NCBI GenBank assembly: GCA_017429265.1 | Contig: JAFRPG010000058.1 | Location: 62,001 to 126,000 of the forward strand | Direction: 5' to 3' | DNA: 64,000 nucleotides | From: Clostridia bacterium | GTDB lineage: Bacteria > Bacillota > Clostridia > Christensenellales > Aristaeellaceae | In this document: piece by piece, positions 16,510-25,119 of the stretch | How the letters are laid out: every line of letters starts with the position of its first letter | Numbering within the stretch: position 1 is the stretch's first letter | The notes under the pieces: model-generated | The model's input: the letters and a program-made list of their open reading frames with translations, nothing else | What the model was told of the DNA's origin: nothing | The model's database searches: none | Made by a program: the position numbers and the translations under genes

Positions 16510-17319
16510 ATGCGAGAATTCTTTGGACTGGAAGTGGAAAACGGCGGCTACCTGAGGGAGCCGGAGGGGTACTTTTCCTGGCAGCATCTGCTGTTCGTGA
16601 CCCTGATCTGCCTGACGGCCATCCTCCTGGGTATTCTCCTGGGAAAGCGCAGCCGCAGCCGTTCGTACAGAGAGAAGAATCGTGTGCTGATCACGGCGGC
16701 GCTGCTCTTTGACGCTCTGGAAGTGTTCGAGATCGTATTTCTCTGCTTCCGCAGCCACGATCCCCTGAACTGGGTGAAAAACCTGCCGCTGTTCCTGTGC
16801 AGTGTGCAGGCCATCGCGCTGCCCATGGCGGCCTTCTGCAAGGGGCGGCTGAAGCTGGCGGCGCTGGACTTTGTGTCCATCTTCGGCGTGCTGGGAATGC
16901 TGCTCGGCACCTACGGCGCAGGACAGAACTATGCCTGCTATCCGGTCCTTTCTTTCAACAATGTGCAGTCCGGCCTGATTCACGGTATATCGGGCTTTGC
17001 GGCCATCTACATCTTCGTTTCCGGGATGGACAGCATGCGGAAGCGCGACATCTGGATCACCTTCAGCATTCTGACAGGGCTCTGCGCTGTGGCATATGCG
17101 GCGAATGTGCTGATCGACTACAACTACATGTTCCTCATGCGGGGCGACGGCACCCCTTACGATATCGTGTATAACGCGGTGGGGGGCAGCCCTGTGCTGT
17201 ATCCGCTGAGCGTTGTGGGGCTGTTCCTGGTGTATATCGCGGTATTCTACCTTGCGGTGTTCCTGATCCGCCGCAGGCGGGGCGTTGACAGAACACAGCC
17301 TGATGACCGGCAAAGATGA
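16510..17319 (+). CDS. YwaF/TIGR02206-like integral membrane protein
   Basis: A 269-residue protein with about seven membrane segments. The segment NWVKNLPLFLCSVQAIALPM and later YNYMFLMRGDG and GSPVLYPLSVV are typical of the YwaF family (TMEM164-like), whose function is unclear. An N-terminal amphipathic stretch precedes the first helix (HLLFVTLICLTAILLGILLG). The start follows AAGGAGG at about 11 bases. Confidence 0.75.
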   Translation: MREFFGLEVENGGYLREPEGYFSWQHLLFVTLICLTAILLGILLGKRSRSRSYREKNRVLITAALLFDALEVFEIVFLCFRSHDPLNWVKNLPLFLCSVQAIALPMAAFCKGRLKLAALDFVSIFGVLGMLLGTYGAGQNYACYPVLSFNNVQSGLIHGISGFAAIYIFVSGMDSMRKRDIWITFSILTGLCAVAYAANVLIDYNYMFLMRGDGTPYDIVYNAVGGSPVLYPLSVVGLFLVYIAVFYLAVFLIRRRRGVDRTQPDDRQR

Positions 17320-17333
17320 GCCGCAAACAGATA

Positions 17334-17410
17334 TCGGTTTCCGGAGGAAAAGAGAACATGCAGGTTGAGATCATCGCATTGCCCAAAGACCGGTGGAAAG
17401 GCACGGCCAT
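17334..17410 (+). repeat. 77-bp direct repeat, left copy
   Basis: Matches 18150-18226 with a single mismatch (CCGGTGG versus CCAGTGG). It contains the ribosome site and first 18 codons of the GNAT at 18174 (MQVEIIALPKDRWKGTAI), after which the two sequences diverge completely. The two copies bracket the ankyrin gene. Confidence 0.9.
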
Positions 17411-17451
17411 ACGACAGAACAGCATACAGGAATTTGAAAGGAGAGTACAAC

Positions 17452-18138
17452 ATGAAGAAGTTGTTTCTTGCAATAAGGCACTCTGATCTCGGTATGGTAA
17501 GAGAAATCATCGAAAAGAACCCGTCGCTGGTCAATTGTGTCGCAAAGCAGCCGCCAAAGAAGGATGATGGACAGTCGCCTTTGCAGGTTGCGCTCAAAAC
17601 AGGGAATACATCCATTGCCAATTTCTTGCTGGATCGTGGCGCAGATGTCAACTTTATCGAAGACGAATCCTGCTGCAACGCCTGGAGAGCACCGGTGATT
17701 CATGATGCAATCATCTGTGCAGTCATGTCTTGCAGGTGGAATACAAATCATGATTTCGAGGGTTTCCGGGTGTACTCAACCCAGGAGGAATTCATCGAAG
17801 CACTGAACGTTCTGAAAAGAATGCTTGAGATGGGGGCAGATGTGGATGCACTGGATTCATATGGAAATTCCGGATTAGTGCGTTATGCGCTTCAGGCGAA
17901 GCAGGTGCTGCCCCAATACAATTATGCGGAACATCGCGAGGAATCGGATAGGATTTTTACGGAGGAATTGCACGAAGATCTCAGGAGTGTATTACAGGCT
18001 CTGATAGATGCCGGAGGGGATGTTTCCTATACGGCTCCGAATCTCCGTCGTTCGGTCCGGCAATACTGCAGCAAGGGATCCATTGCGCTCTTGTTCGACG
18101 AAGTGTTTGGACGTGATACAGAAACCGAAATGATATAG
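17452..18138 (+). CDS. Ankyrin-repeat protein
   Basis: A 228-residue cytoplasmic-looking protein. Ankyrin repeats are visible at about residues 37-68 (DGQSPLQVALKTGNTSIANFLLDRGADVN), 116-145 (LNVLKRMLEMGADVDALDSYG) and 185-205 (LRSVLQALIDAGGDVSYTAPN). The role is presumably protein binding. Base composition is lower in GC than its neighbours. It lies between two 77-bp direct repeats and so is probably a recent insertion. The start follows AAGGAGAG. Confidence 0.85.
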   Translation: MKKLFLAIRHSDLGMVREIIEKNPSLVNCVAKQPPKKDDGQSPLQVALKTGNTSIANFLLDRGADVNFIEDESCCNAWRAPVIHDAIICAVMSCRWNTNHDFEGFRVYSTQEEFIEALNVLKRMLEMGADVDALDSYGNSGLVRYALQAKQVLPQYNYAEHREESDRIFTEELHEDLRSVLQALIDAGGDVSYTAPNLRRSVRQYCSKGSIALLFDEVFGRDTETEMI

Positions 18139-18149
18139 TCAGACCGATT

Positions 18150-18226
18150 TCGGTTTCCGGAGGAAAAGAGAACATGCAGGTTGAGATCATCGCATTGCCC
18201 AAAGACCAGTGGAAAGGCACGGCCAT
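18150..18226 (+). repeat. 77-bp direct repeat, right copy
   Basis: The functional copy: it forms the 5' end of the intact GNAT at 18174. The left copy is its truncated duplicate. Confidence 0.9.
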
Positions 18227-18752
18227 CCCGCTGACCACCAGAAGCGACAGTTATTATGACCTTGAGTTGAGTCCGCTGACCGGCGAGGGATGCACGGTCA
18301 CTCTTGTCAGGAAACCGGCCGAAGCGGAGATCGTTCATACGCCGGAGGAATATGATTTCCCCGATGGACTTTATGCGGATCACTGGGAAGGGGCGGAAGC
18401 CTACGGTGTTGTGAGCGAGACCGGTGAAATGCTGGCCTGCATCGAAGTCTGTCCCGAGGAGTGGTCGAACAGGCTCATGGTGACCGAACTGTGGGTGAGT
18501 GAAGCGCTCCGCGGGCAAGGCATCGGAAAGCGGCTGATGGATCGGGCCAAGGAAGTCGCTGTCCGGCAGAACAGGCGCGCCGTCATCCTGGAGACGCAAT
18601 CCTGCAATACAAACGCGATCGGATTCTACCTTCACCAGGGATTTGAACTGATCGGGTTTGACACCTGCTGCTATACAAACAATGACATCGGCCGCAGGGA
18701 AGTCAGGATCAACCTCGGATACTTTTTCCACAGGGAAGGGCGCAGAAGGTAG
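18174..18752 (+). CDS. GNAT acetyltransferase, streptothricin-type
   Basis: A 192-residue GNAT. ELWVSEALRGQGIGKRLMDRAKEVA is motif A. The ending RAVILETQSCNTNAIGFYLHQGF then FDTCCYTN resembles streptothricin/Sat-type acetyltransferases (LETQ..N..A..FY...GF.lgG.d). Antibiotic acetylation is possible but not demonstrated. The start follows GGAGGAAAAG. Its 5' end is duplicated upstream of the ankyrin gene. Confidence 0.85.
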   Translation: MQVEIIALPKDQWKGTAIPLTTRSDSYYDLELSPLTGEGCTVTLVRKPAEAEIVHTPEEYDFPDGLYADHWEGAEAYGVVSETGEMLACIEVCPEEWSNRLMVTELWVSEALRGQGIGKRLMDRAKEVAVRQNRRAVILETQSCNTNAIGFYLHQGFELIGFDTCCYTNNDIGRREVRINLGYFFHREGRRR

Positions 18753-18803
18753 AGAGTTAGGATCGGAAACGGCGAAGAAACCGAATTTGGGCGGAGGATT
18801 GAA

Positions 18804-19334
18804 ATGACGATGGAAGAATACGATCCGATATGCATCAAACCGGCTGAAACCGACGAGGAATTGTGCGGGAGAGGCTATGTGCACTGCACCTCATGGCAGG
18901 AAGCCTACAGAGGGATCGTCAGCGACCGATATCTTGATTCGATGACCGTGGCGGCCACCACGGCGCGCGCACGGCAGTTCCCGGAAAACACGCTGATCGC
19001 CAAGGATGGGGAGAAAGTGGTGGGATTTGCGGTATACGGTCCGTCGAGGGATGAAGATCTGAAGGACGCGGGGGAGGTTGTCGCCATTTATGTGCTCTCG
19101 GCGTATTACGGCCGCAAAATCGGATATCGGTTGATGAACGAAGCGTTTGCAAGGCTCGGCGAATACGATACCATATTCGTATGGGTGTTCGAAAAGAACG
19201 AGAGAGCGATCCGTTTCTATCACAGATACGGTTTTGAATTCGACGGATGCAGAAAGCAATGGAACCTCGGCACACCGGTTTCCATTGTCAGAATGGTCAA
19301 GAAAAGAGAGCAAACCGGAAGCCGGACATGCTGA
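18804..19334 (+). CDS. GNAT family N-acetyltransferase
   Basis: A 176-residue GNAT: CTSWQEAYRGIVSDRYLDSM near the N-terminus, acetyl-CoA loop VLSAYYGRKIGYRLMNEAF, motif B EKNERAIRFYHRYGFEFDG. The loop has RKIG in place of the usual RGxG. The start follows GGCGGAGG. It overlaps the frame, but not the preferred start, of the next GNAT. Confidence 0.85.
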   Translation: MTMEEYDPICIKPAETDEELCGRGYVHCTSWQEAYRGIVSDRYLDSMTVAATTARARQFPENTLIAKDGEKVVGFAVYGPSRDEDLKDAGEVVAIYVLSAYYGRKIGYRLMNEAFARLGEYDTIFVWVFEKNERAIRFYHRYGFEFDGCRKQWNLGTPVSIVRMVKKREQTGSRTC

Positions 19335-19363
19335 GGCTGATTTCGCCCCGGAGGACGCTGTTC

Positions 19364-20164
19364 ATGGATTCATTTGTGAATGAGAAAGATTTCGCGCTGC
19401 TCAGTCAGGATCGCTATACCTTTGAAGTGCTGGCGAGGATCCTGAAAGAAGAATGTGAGCTCATAAGGAGCAATCACGAGAATCTGCTGTTATGCCATTC
19501 GGAATCCCGTTATCCCGTCTGGATCTGGACGCCGGACAATGCACCGGATGAAGTGAAAGGAACCGCATGGGAACTGGCCTGCGGTCTTCGCCCGCTCGCC
19601 GGCGGGTACCGGTATAATCTGAAATATGAACTGGCGGAGTACTTTATTGAAAAGGCAGCCGGTGAGGGAGTTCACGCGGGGATATCGATGAATATGTTTG
19701 TGTACGATTGTCCCTCGCCGATCCCGCCGGATACCGCAGCTGACGGCGGCCTGTACTGCTGTACCGCGGAGGATGAGGAAGAAGCGGCAGCCATGATTCC
19801 GCATTTCTATACGGAAATCGGCGAGGAAGTACCGCCGTATGAACATTGTCTGGAAAAGGTGAGGAATTACATCGCGGGCCAAGGATTCTTCTTCTGGAAA
19901 AACAAATACGGAAAGACAGTCGCATGCTGTTCCTGCAAGCTGAACGGCAGGTTCGCTACAATCAGCAGCGTATATACTTTCCCGGACGAACGCAGGAAGC
20001 ATTACGCACAGAATCTGGTCTGGCAGGTCACAAGGAAAGCATCGGAGCTGGGCTGTATCCCGATGCTGTATACGGACGCGGATTATCAGGCTTCCAACGC
20101 CTGCTATGAAAAGATCGGGTATATCCTGCGGGGGAAACTGTGCACGGTCGCGGTTGCGAATTGA
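19364..20164 (+). CDS. GNAT-domain protein with N-terminal extension
   Basis: A 266-residue protein whose C-terminal 110 residues form a GNAT fold (SSVYTFPDERRKHYAQNLVWQVTRKA, then YQASNACYEKIGYILRGK). The N-terminal 150 residues resemble the half-domain of two-domain GNATs such as mycothiol-synthase-like proteins. The acetyl-CoA loop is atypical (RRKHYA instead of RGxG), so CoA binding may be altered. The ATG at 19364 follows CGGAGG by nine bases; the ATG at 19328 has no ribosome site. Confidence 0.7.
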   Translation: MDSFVNEKDFALLSQDRYTFEVLARILKEECELIRSNHENLLLCHSESRYPVWIWTPDNAPDEVKGTAWELACGLRPLAGGYRYNLKYELAEYFIEKAAGEGVHAGISMNMFVYDCPSPIPPDTAADGGLYCCTAEDEEEAAAMIPHFYTEIGEEVPPYEHCLEKVRNYIAGQGFFFWKNKYGKTVACCSCKLNGRFATISSVYTFPDERRKHYAQNLVWQVTRKASELGCIPMLYTDADYQASNACYEKIGYILRGKLCTVAVAN

Positions 20165-20242
20165 CTCAAGCGTTTCAGATTTGAATTCAACAAGCGATCG
20201 ACAGACCGGGATTTGTGCATGTGAAGGGAGGCTGAAGAGCGT

Positions 20243-20746
20243 TTGGAACATATGTATTCATTGGCAAGGATCCTTCTTATATGGCTTCTTTGCCTTTTAA
20301 GCGTATTTCTTCATGAGCTGGGCCATGCACTGGGATATCGGATTTCCGGAGGAAAAGCAGGATGGAAGGTCGTTGTGGGATCCGGACCTAGGCTGATCAG
20401 CATATCCAGGTTTACCTTCGGTCTTATCCCGGCAGGCGGTAATTTCGTTCCTGCAGAAGAACCCGAAACGGATAAAGGACAGATCATCATGCTCGCCGGC
20501 GGGCCTTTCCTTTCTTTGCTGCAGGCTATTCTGTACTGGATTACTTATTTCTGCATTTCAGGGAGTGTTCAGTTCGGGAGCAGTCTCAGTGAAATCCTGC
20601 TTCCGGTGCCCACCTTTCTCCTGTATTTTAACTTCTTCCAATTCCTGTTTACTGCCATTCCAATGCGCTACAGGGTCATATGCAGAGGATTCGAAAGCGA
20701 CGGCCTGCAGATCATTCATATCCTGAAGCATAATAAAGCATCATAA
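20243..20746 (+). CDS. M50-like membrane metalloprotease, TTG start
   Basis: A 167-residue membrane protein. HELGH (residues 24-28) in the first membrane helix is the zinc HExxH motif, and the late IPMRYRVICRGFESDG segment supplies the second M50 motif with its metal-binding Asp. Such proteases cut within membranes, and small versions are also found in peptide-maturation loci. TTG is chosen because it follows AAGGGAGG; the ATG three codons later is too far from that site. A damaged paralogue lies beside the double-glycine peptides at 12.1-12.4 kb. Confidence 0.8.
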   Translation: MEHMYSLARILLIWLLCLLSVFLHELGHALGYRISGGKAGWKVVVGSGPRLISISRFTFGLIPAGGNFVPAEEPETDKGQIIMLAGGPFLSLLQAILYWITYFCISGSVQFGSSLSEILLPVPTFLLYFNFFQFLFTAIPMRYRVICRGFESDGLQIIHILKHNKAS

Positions 20747-20778
20747 TCATATGCCCTTCGAACATTAAAATGCCCGGA

Positions 20779-20810
20779 AAACCGGAAGTCAATCATGCAA
20801 ATTCCGGTTT
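20779..20810. terminator. Possible terminator hairpin
   Basis: A perfect 9-bp inverted repeat (AAACCGGAA/TTCCGGTTT) in the gap after the protease gene. No T-run, so termination is uncertain. Confidence 0.35.
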
Positions 20811-20856
20811 GTCGGGATCCTGATGATGAACAAAACCGGGACTTGCGGAGGGATTT

Positions 20857-22050
20857 ATGCTGAAATTCTACGAACCGCATCTGGACTTTTCCGTGCCCGA
20901 ACACCAGAGCATCATGGGCGTGGCCCTCTCCCTCAAAGATCCCGTGGACGGGGCGATCCTCCGGTGGGCCGTGGAAGAGGTGAGAGCGCGTTTTCCGTAC
21001 TTTTATGTCAAGGCTGCGTACAGGGGAGACGACCTGGTCACCGTGCCGAATGATCTCCCCATGACAGTCCGGAACACGTGGGAGCCGATCCGCCTTCATT
21101 CCGAAGCGTCCAACCACCACCTCGCGGCCTGGAAATACGATGCCCGCCGGCTGGCCTTTGAGATCCACCACGCCCTGACCGACGGATCGGGCGTGCTGCC
21201 CTATGTCAAAAGTACCATGTTCCTGTATCTGTCAAAGGCGACCGGACAGACTTTTGATCCGGCCGGATTCCGCCTGCCGGGTGATGTGATCTCCGAATCT
21301 GAAACAGGGGACCCGTTCAGCGAACCGGATATCGACAGGGTGAAAGCTCCCCTGTACAAAAAGAAACCGATCACCGATTTCTTTCGCCTGAATGAAGGAG
21401 CGGACAGCATCAAAACGGTTTATTATCTGAAGCTCTCCGAAGCGCAGGTCATGCAATACTGCAGAGATTATGACGGCAGCCCGAATGTACTGATATCCGT
21501 GATGATGGCAAAAGCGGCGAGACGCTGGAACCCGGAAAGCAAAAAGACGGTTACCGTTTCCGTATGCATTGATCACAAGGCGATGCTGGGGGTGCATCCC
21601 AATTACCGAACGTTTGTGGGGGAGGCCCTGCTGGATTTCCCGAAGGCACGGGAGACGGAAGACTTTGCCAAAACATGCACGATCGCCCGCGGACAGCTGA
21701 TGCTGCAGGCCCAGCCGGAAAACTCCCTCTGGGAGATCAAGCAGATGAAACGGATGCTGCCGCCCCCGTCCCCGGATATCGCACAGGCAAGCATCTGCAT
21801 ATCCTATGTCAACAGCAGAAGCTTCGGACCGCTGGATCCCTATATCGAGGAGCAGTATGTCGTGACCTCCCTGTCGAAGATCACGGATATTCTCTGCACG
21901 ATCTCCTGCCTCAACCACAGCTTCTTTCTTGCGTTCATGCAGCCTTATTCTTCGGACGGATATTTCAGGTGTTTTCTGGATGAGCTGGATCTGGCAGGGA
22001 TCGGCTATGAGATCCATGGCCGTGAGCCGCTGCGCACGTGCGTGATTTGA
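20857..22050 (+). CDS. Condensation-like acyltransferase (alcohol acetyltransferase family)
   Basis: A 397-residue member of the CoA-dependent acyltransferase/condensation superfamily. The catalytic motif HHxxxDG is present as EIHHALTDGSG (about residues 102-112), with a later second-half motif around SICISYVNSRSFGPLDPYI. Such proteins transfer acyl groups from CoA or carrier proteins to alcohols or amines. It stands alone, whereas a relative at 25120 is in an operon with a zinc-ribbon membrane protein and an esterase. The start follows GGAGGG. Confidence 0.75.
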   Translation: MLKFYEPHLDFSVPEHQSIMGVALSLKDPVDGAILRWAVEEVRARFPYFYVKAAYRGDDLVTVPNDLPMTVRNTWEPIRLHSEASNHHLAAWKYDARRLAFEIHHALTDGSGVLPYVKSTMFLYLSKATGQTFDPAGFRLPGDVISESETGDPFSEPDIDRVKAPLYKKKPITDFFRLNEGADSIKTVYYLKLSEAQVMQYCRDYDGSPNVLISVMMAKAARRWNPESKKTVTVSVCIDHKAMLGVHPNYRTFVGEALLDFPKARETEDFAKTCTIARGQLMLQAQPENSLWEIKQMKRMLPPPSPDIAQASICISYVNSRSFGPLDPYIEEQYVVTSLSKITDILCTISCLNHSFFLAFMQPYSSDGYFRCFLDELDLAGIGYEIHGREPLRTCVI

Positions 22051-22232
22051 CCCGTCGGGATCCGCCGCGGTCATCATCGAACTGCCCGTATCCGTTTGTA
22101 CGCTGTGAGTGATATCGTTCCTCTCAACCCTTGTGCACGAACTCGGGTATACCGTCGGCTGAGGGATCGGCATGGCACATACGGGCAGGCTGAAGAAGAT
22201 GACTTCCGAACACGAAACAGCGATTTGAGGAG

Positions 22233-23090
22233 ATGATGAAAATGAACAAGATCAGGATGATCGCCGACCGCGAAGCCAATTACATCTATCATATGCTCTC
22301 CGTCGCCCGATGCGGCTATGACAACGATTACGGCGCGAGATACCGCGGCGATTATCCGCAGGAGGACCTTGCCCAGCTGAAAAAGCATGAGCGGCTGATC
22401 ACCTGCGCGGGAGGCTCGCACTGGGGCGAACTGTACACCCTGATGATCTGCTGGCCGATCGCGGAATGGACCGGAGACGCAAAATCCTTCTATCAGGAGA
22501 TCATCGATCAGGCCGATCGCGGGGAGGTGCCGGAACATTATCTCGCCCTTGCTCCCGCGGCGCGCGGGATCGCGGAGGTCATGGTCCGGAACTATGATCA
22601 CTATGTCCGTGAGATCTGGCCGGAGGACAGGAAGCTGCTGGAGGACTATATCGCCCGGGTGATGCCGCTCTTTGAGCGGGACGGCTTCACGGAGCGGGCG
22701 GAAGCGGCCGTCGGCTGCCGGCTGCCCGTGGAAGCGTTCTGCCCGACGATGGTCACATCGATCCAGGGCGGAGCCAATGCGATCGATATTTCCGACACGC
22801 AGGATATTTTCGGGATCAGCCGCAGCCCTGAAGACAGTTTTCTTTTCATCGGGCATGAGTTTATCATCTATCTGCTCAAGCAGGCTTTGCGCGAAGAGGA
22901 TGCCTTCAAACGCTTTGAGACCTGGGAACCCACGGAGGGGCTGGCGGAATACTATCTGAAGGAGGTGACCGGAAAGACGCTCTTTGCCGGCGCCGGAAAA
23001 TGGACCGATCTGTATGCCCGGTACGCCCGCGAAGGCCATCCGTCCGCGGCTGCGCTGTACAGAGAAGCACTGGCCCGGAACGGGCTTTGA
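22233..23090 (+). CDS. Protein of unknown function with degenerate HExxH motif
   Basis: A 285-residue soluble protein that I do not recognise with confidence. FIGHEFIIYLLKQAL (about residues 207-221) resembles a gluzincin zinc helix in which the second His is Tyr (HEFIIY). A following EPTEGLAEYYLKE could be the third-ligand helix. With one zinc ligand missing it may be a non-catalytic relative of small metalloproteases. There is no signal peptide. The start follows GAGGAG. Confidence 0.5.
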   Translation: MMKMNKIRMIADREANYIYHMLSVARCGYDNDYGARYRGDYPQEDLAQLKKHERLITCAGGSHWGELYTLMICWPIAEWTGDAKSFYQEIIDQADRGEVPEHYLALAPAARGIAEVMVRNYDHYVREIWPEDRKLLEDYIARVMPLFERDGFTERAEAAVGCRLPVEAFCPTMVTSIQGGANAIDISDTQDIFGISRSPEDSFLFIGHEFIIYLLKQALREEDAFKRFETWEPTEGLAEYYLKEVTGKTLFAGAGKWTDLYARYAREGHPSAAALYREALARNGL

Positions 23091-23165
23091 AAGCGAAAGA
23101 CGGAGGCCCCTCCTTCAATGAAAACGTTGTGAAATATCGGCCAATCGGATTTGAGGACGGATGAT

Positions 23166-23582
23166 ATGAAGTGTGAACTATTAGCAGAACAGAATCTTGC
23201 GCTGATGTTTGACTTTATTGATGACGAGAATACGAAATATGATGAGGCCATGCTGAAGGCGTTTTTGAACGAAAAAAACGCATACGGTTATATTGTTGCA
23301 GAAAACGGAAAAGCAGTCGGATTTGCCTACGGTTATGTTCTGCAGGAGCCAAACGGGCAAAAAGTATACTATCTGCATGCAATTGACATCATGAAAGAAT
23401 GGCAGAACCAAGGTTACGGAACGGAACTTGTCCGGTTTGTTCACGATCATTCAAAAGCCCTGGGCTGTCGCAAAATGTTCCTGCTTACTCATAAACACAA
23501 TGCTCCCGCCTGCAGGTGTTACGAGAAAGCAGGAGGAATCTGGAATGCAGCTTCCGATGATATCGTGTTTGCATTCAAGTGA
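23166..23582 (+). CDS. GNAT acetyltransferase, AAC(3)-I-like
   Basis: A 138-residue GNAT. FDFIDDENTKYDEAMLKAFL, LHAIDIMKEWQNQGYGTELV (acetyl-CoA loop) and LLTHKHNAPACRCYEKAGG followed by DDIVFAF resemble AAC(3)-I type aminoglycoside acetyltransferases in layout and length. Similarity of layout does not prove resistance. The start follows GAGG at nine bases; a TTG five codons upstream is less likely. GC content is noticeably lower than its neighbours. Confidence 0.8.
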   Translation: MKCELLAEQNLALMFDFIDDENTKYDEAMLKAFLNEKNAYGYIVAENGKAVGFAYGYVLQEPNGQKVYYLHAIDIMKEWQNQGYGTELVRFVHDHSKALGCRKMFLLTHKHNAPACRCYEKAGGIWNAASDDIVFAFK

Positions 23583-23768
23583 TGCGCTTTATCCCGACAA
23601 TCCCGGTTTGTCATGCCGCTTACGGAACGGAGCTCCCGAAACTGCCGGGCGCGTCCGTCATGATCCGCCGTTTTGTCGATACCCCGATTCACCGCATCTG
23701 TGCTATACTGTACAAGCGTGATCCACCCATACAGGAACCTGAACACCGCTGATCGGAGGAATGCCGTC

Positions 23769-24494
23769 ATGCCCTTTGAACAGACCTTTCAGCCCCAGTA
23801 CAGAGACGCCGACCCGGACGGCCTGATCGGCCTGCGGGGCGCCATGCACTACTTTCAGGACATCCATACATGGTTCATGCACAGCCTGCACAAGGGCAAT
23901 GACGAGCTGCCCGAACAGTACGGCTGCGGGTGGGTGTATACGCGTTACCTGGTCACCCTGTCGCGGAAGATCGACTACACGGAGCCGATCTCGCTGCAGA
24001 CGTGGATGGAGCCCTACCGGCAGCCCGTGCTGGTCAGCCTGGACATGGTCCTCCGGCAGCACGGCGAGGTCGCCGCCACGGGCAGGCTGGAGTGCTGCAT
24101 CTTCAGCCTGGAGCGCCAGCGCCCGCAGCGCCTGAGCGCCGTCGAATTCCCGGACGGCATCCCGGAGGAGATCCCCCATGACATTCCGGACTTCATCCGC
24201 CTGGAGAAGACCGCGGAAGGCATGGCGGAGCGGTACACCCGCACGGTGCGCTGCTCCGACCTGGACAAGAACAACCACATGACCAACCTGCGGTATATCG
24301 ACATGTTTCAGGACGCTTATGACCGGGCGTTCTGGGACCGCTTCGGCGCGCGGCAGATGGAGCTCTGCTTTCTGTCGCAGTGCCGGGAGGGTGAGACCCT
24401 CTCCGTCCGCAGCCGGGAGGACGGGGACGCCGTCCGGCTGGCCACCGTGCACGCCGACGGAAGCCTCGCCGCGGTCTGTGCGTTCATGAGATAA
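23769..24494 (+). CDS. Acyl-ACP thioesterase (FatA-like, double hotdog)
   Basis: A 241-residue protein with two hotdog domains. The first has RDADPDGLIGLRGAMHYFQDIHTWFM; the second has CSDLDKNNHMTNLRYIDMFQD, with the D..NH catalytic/structural motif of FAT thioesterases. It releases fatty acids from acyl carrier protein and sets chain length. The start follows CGGAGG. It is a single gene with its own terminator. Confidence 0.9.
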   Translation: MPFEQTFQPQYRDADPDGLIGLRGAMHYFQDIHTWFMHSLHKGNDELPEQYGCGWVYTRYLVTLSRKIDYTEPISLQTWMEPYRQPVLVSLDMVLRQHGEVAATGRLECCIFSLERQRPQRLSAVEFPDGIPEEIPHDIPDFIRLEKTAEGMAERYTRTVRCSDLDKNNHMTNLRYIDMFQDAYDRAFWDRFGARQMELCFLSQCREGETLSVRSREDGDAVRLATVHADGSLAAVCAFMR

Positions 24495-24549
24495 GGACGG
24501 GCATCGCACGGAGCGGCGGCAGCCGTGCCGACAATCCGCGATCAAAACA

Positions 24550-24594
24550 GCGGCGCAGCCTGACGTGATTCAGGCTGTGCCGCTGCGTTTTTTG
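24550..24594 (+). terminator. Intrinsic terminator
   Basis: A 14-bp stem with one mismatch (GCGGCGCAGCCTGA/TCAGGCTGTGCCGC), a 6-nt loop, then TGCGTTTTTT. Confidence 0.85.
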
Positions 24595-24673
24595 TCCGGC
24601 CGCATTCATCATCGGAATGCAGGATCCGCCTGTTTCGCCGGATCTGTTTGCCGCCTTGTTCGACTGGGCTGTT

Positions 24674-24838
24674 TCAGATGATGTTTCCGCCGTCTGTATA
24701 ACGAAACGGTGTGATGGTATACGCTTCTTCGATGGATTCGGGCACACGGCCTGTCTTCAAGAAATAATACACCACGTGATCCGCATCATTTGACCCGATG
24801 TCTTCGCCCTTCCACCAGAACTCATCGAAAGCGACCAT
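24674..24838 (-). pseudogene. 5'-damaged relative of the aromatic-core peptide
   Basis: The frame AFDEFWWKGEDIGSNDADHV ... KTGRVPESIEEAYT aligns with the core of the peptide at 14088 (KDEFWWNGENIG...SVVYF..VKGYAPASLEES). There is no double-glycine leader. The good ribosome site (AGGAGG) and ATG just upstream, at about 24855, are in a different frame, whose product stops after 33 codons. A frameshift or deletion has therefore removed the leader. A short product from the internal ATG at 24838 cannot be excluded. Confidence 0.6.
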
Positions 24839-25119
24839 CCTGTTCCATCTTCGGGCATTTCTTCCCTCCTGAATGATGGGCACGGTTTTTCTCCGCAGGG
24901 ATATTGCCTGAAAACAGCGGGCTGTCTTGATGCCGGTATTCCCATATAGTATAATAAGCTTGGCCGGGATCGGCGTAGATACATATGCGCCTGCCGGATC
25001 GGGAAGCGTATTGTGCTCCGGCACCCGGCACCGCTGACAGCGGAAGCCGGTCGACAGGTACCGCAAGCATGCCCGGGACAGGGGTGCGCCGTGCCTGAAC
25101 ATCTTCTGAGGGGAGAACA

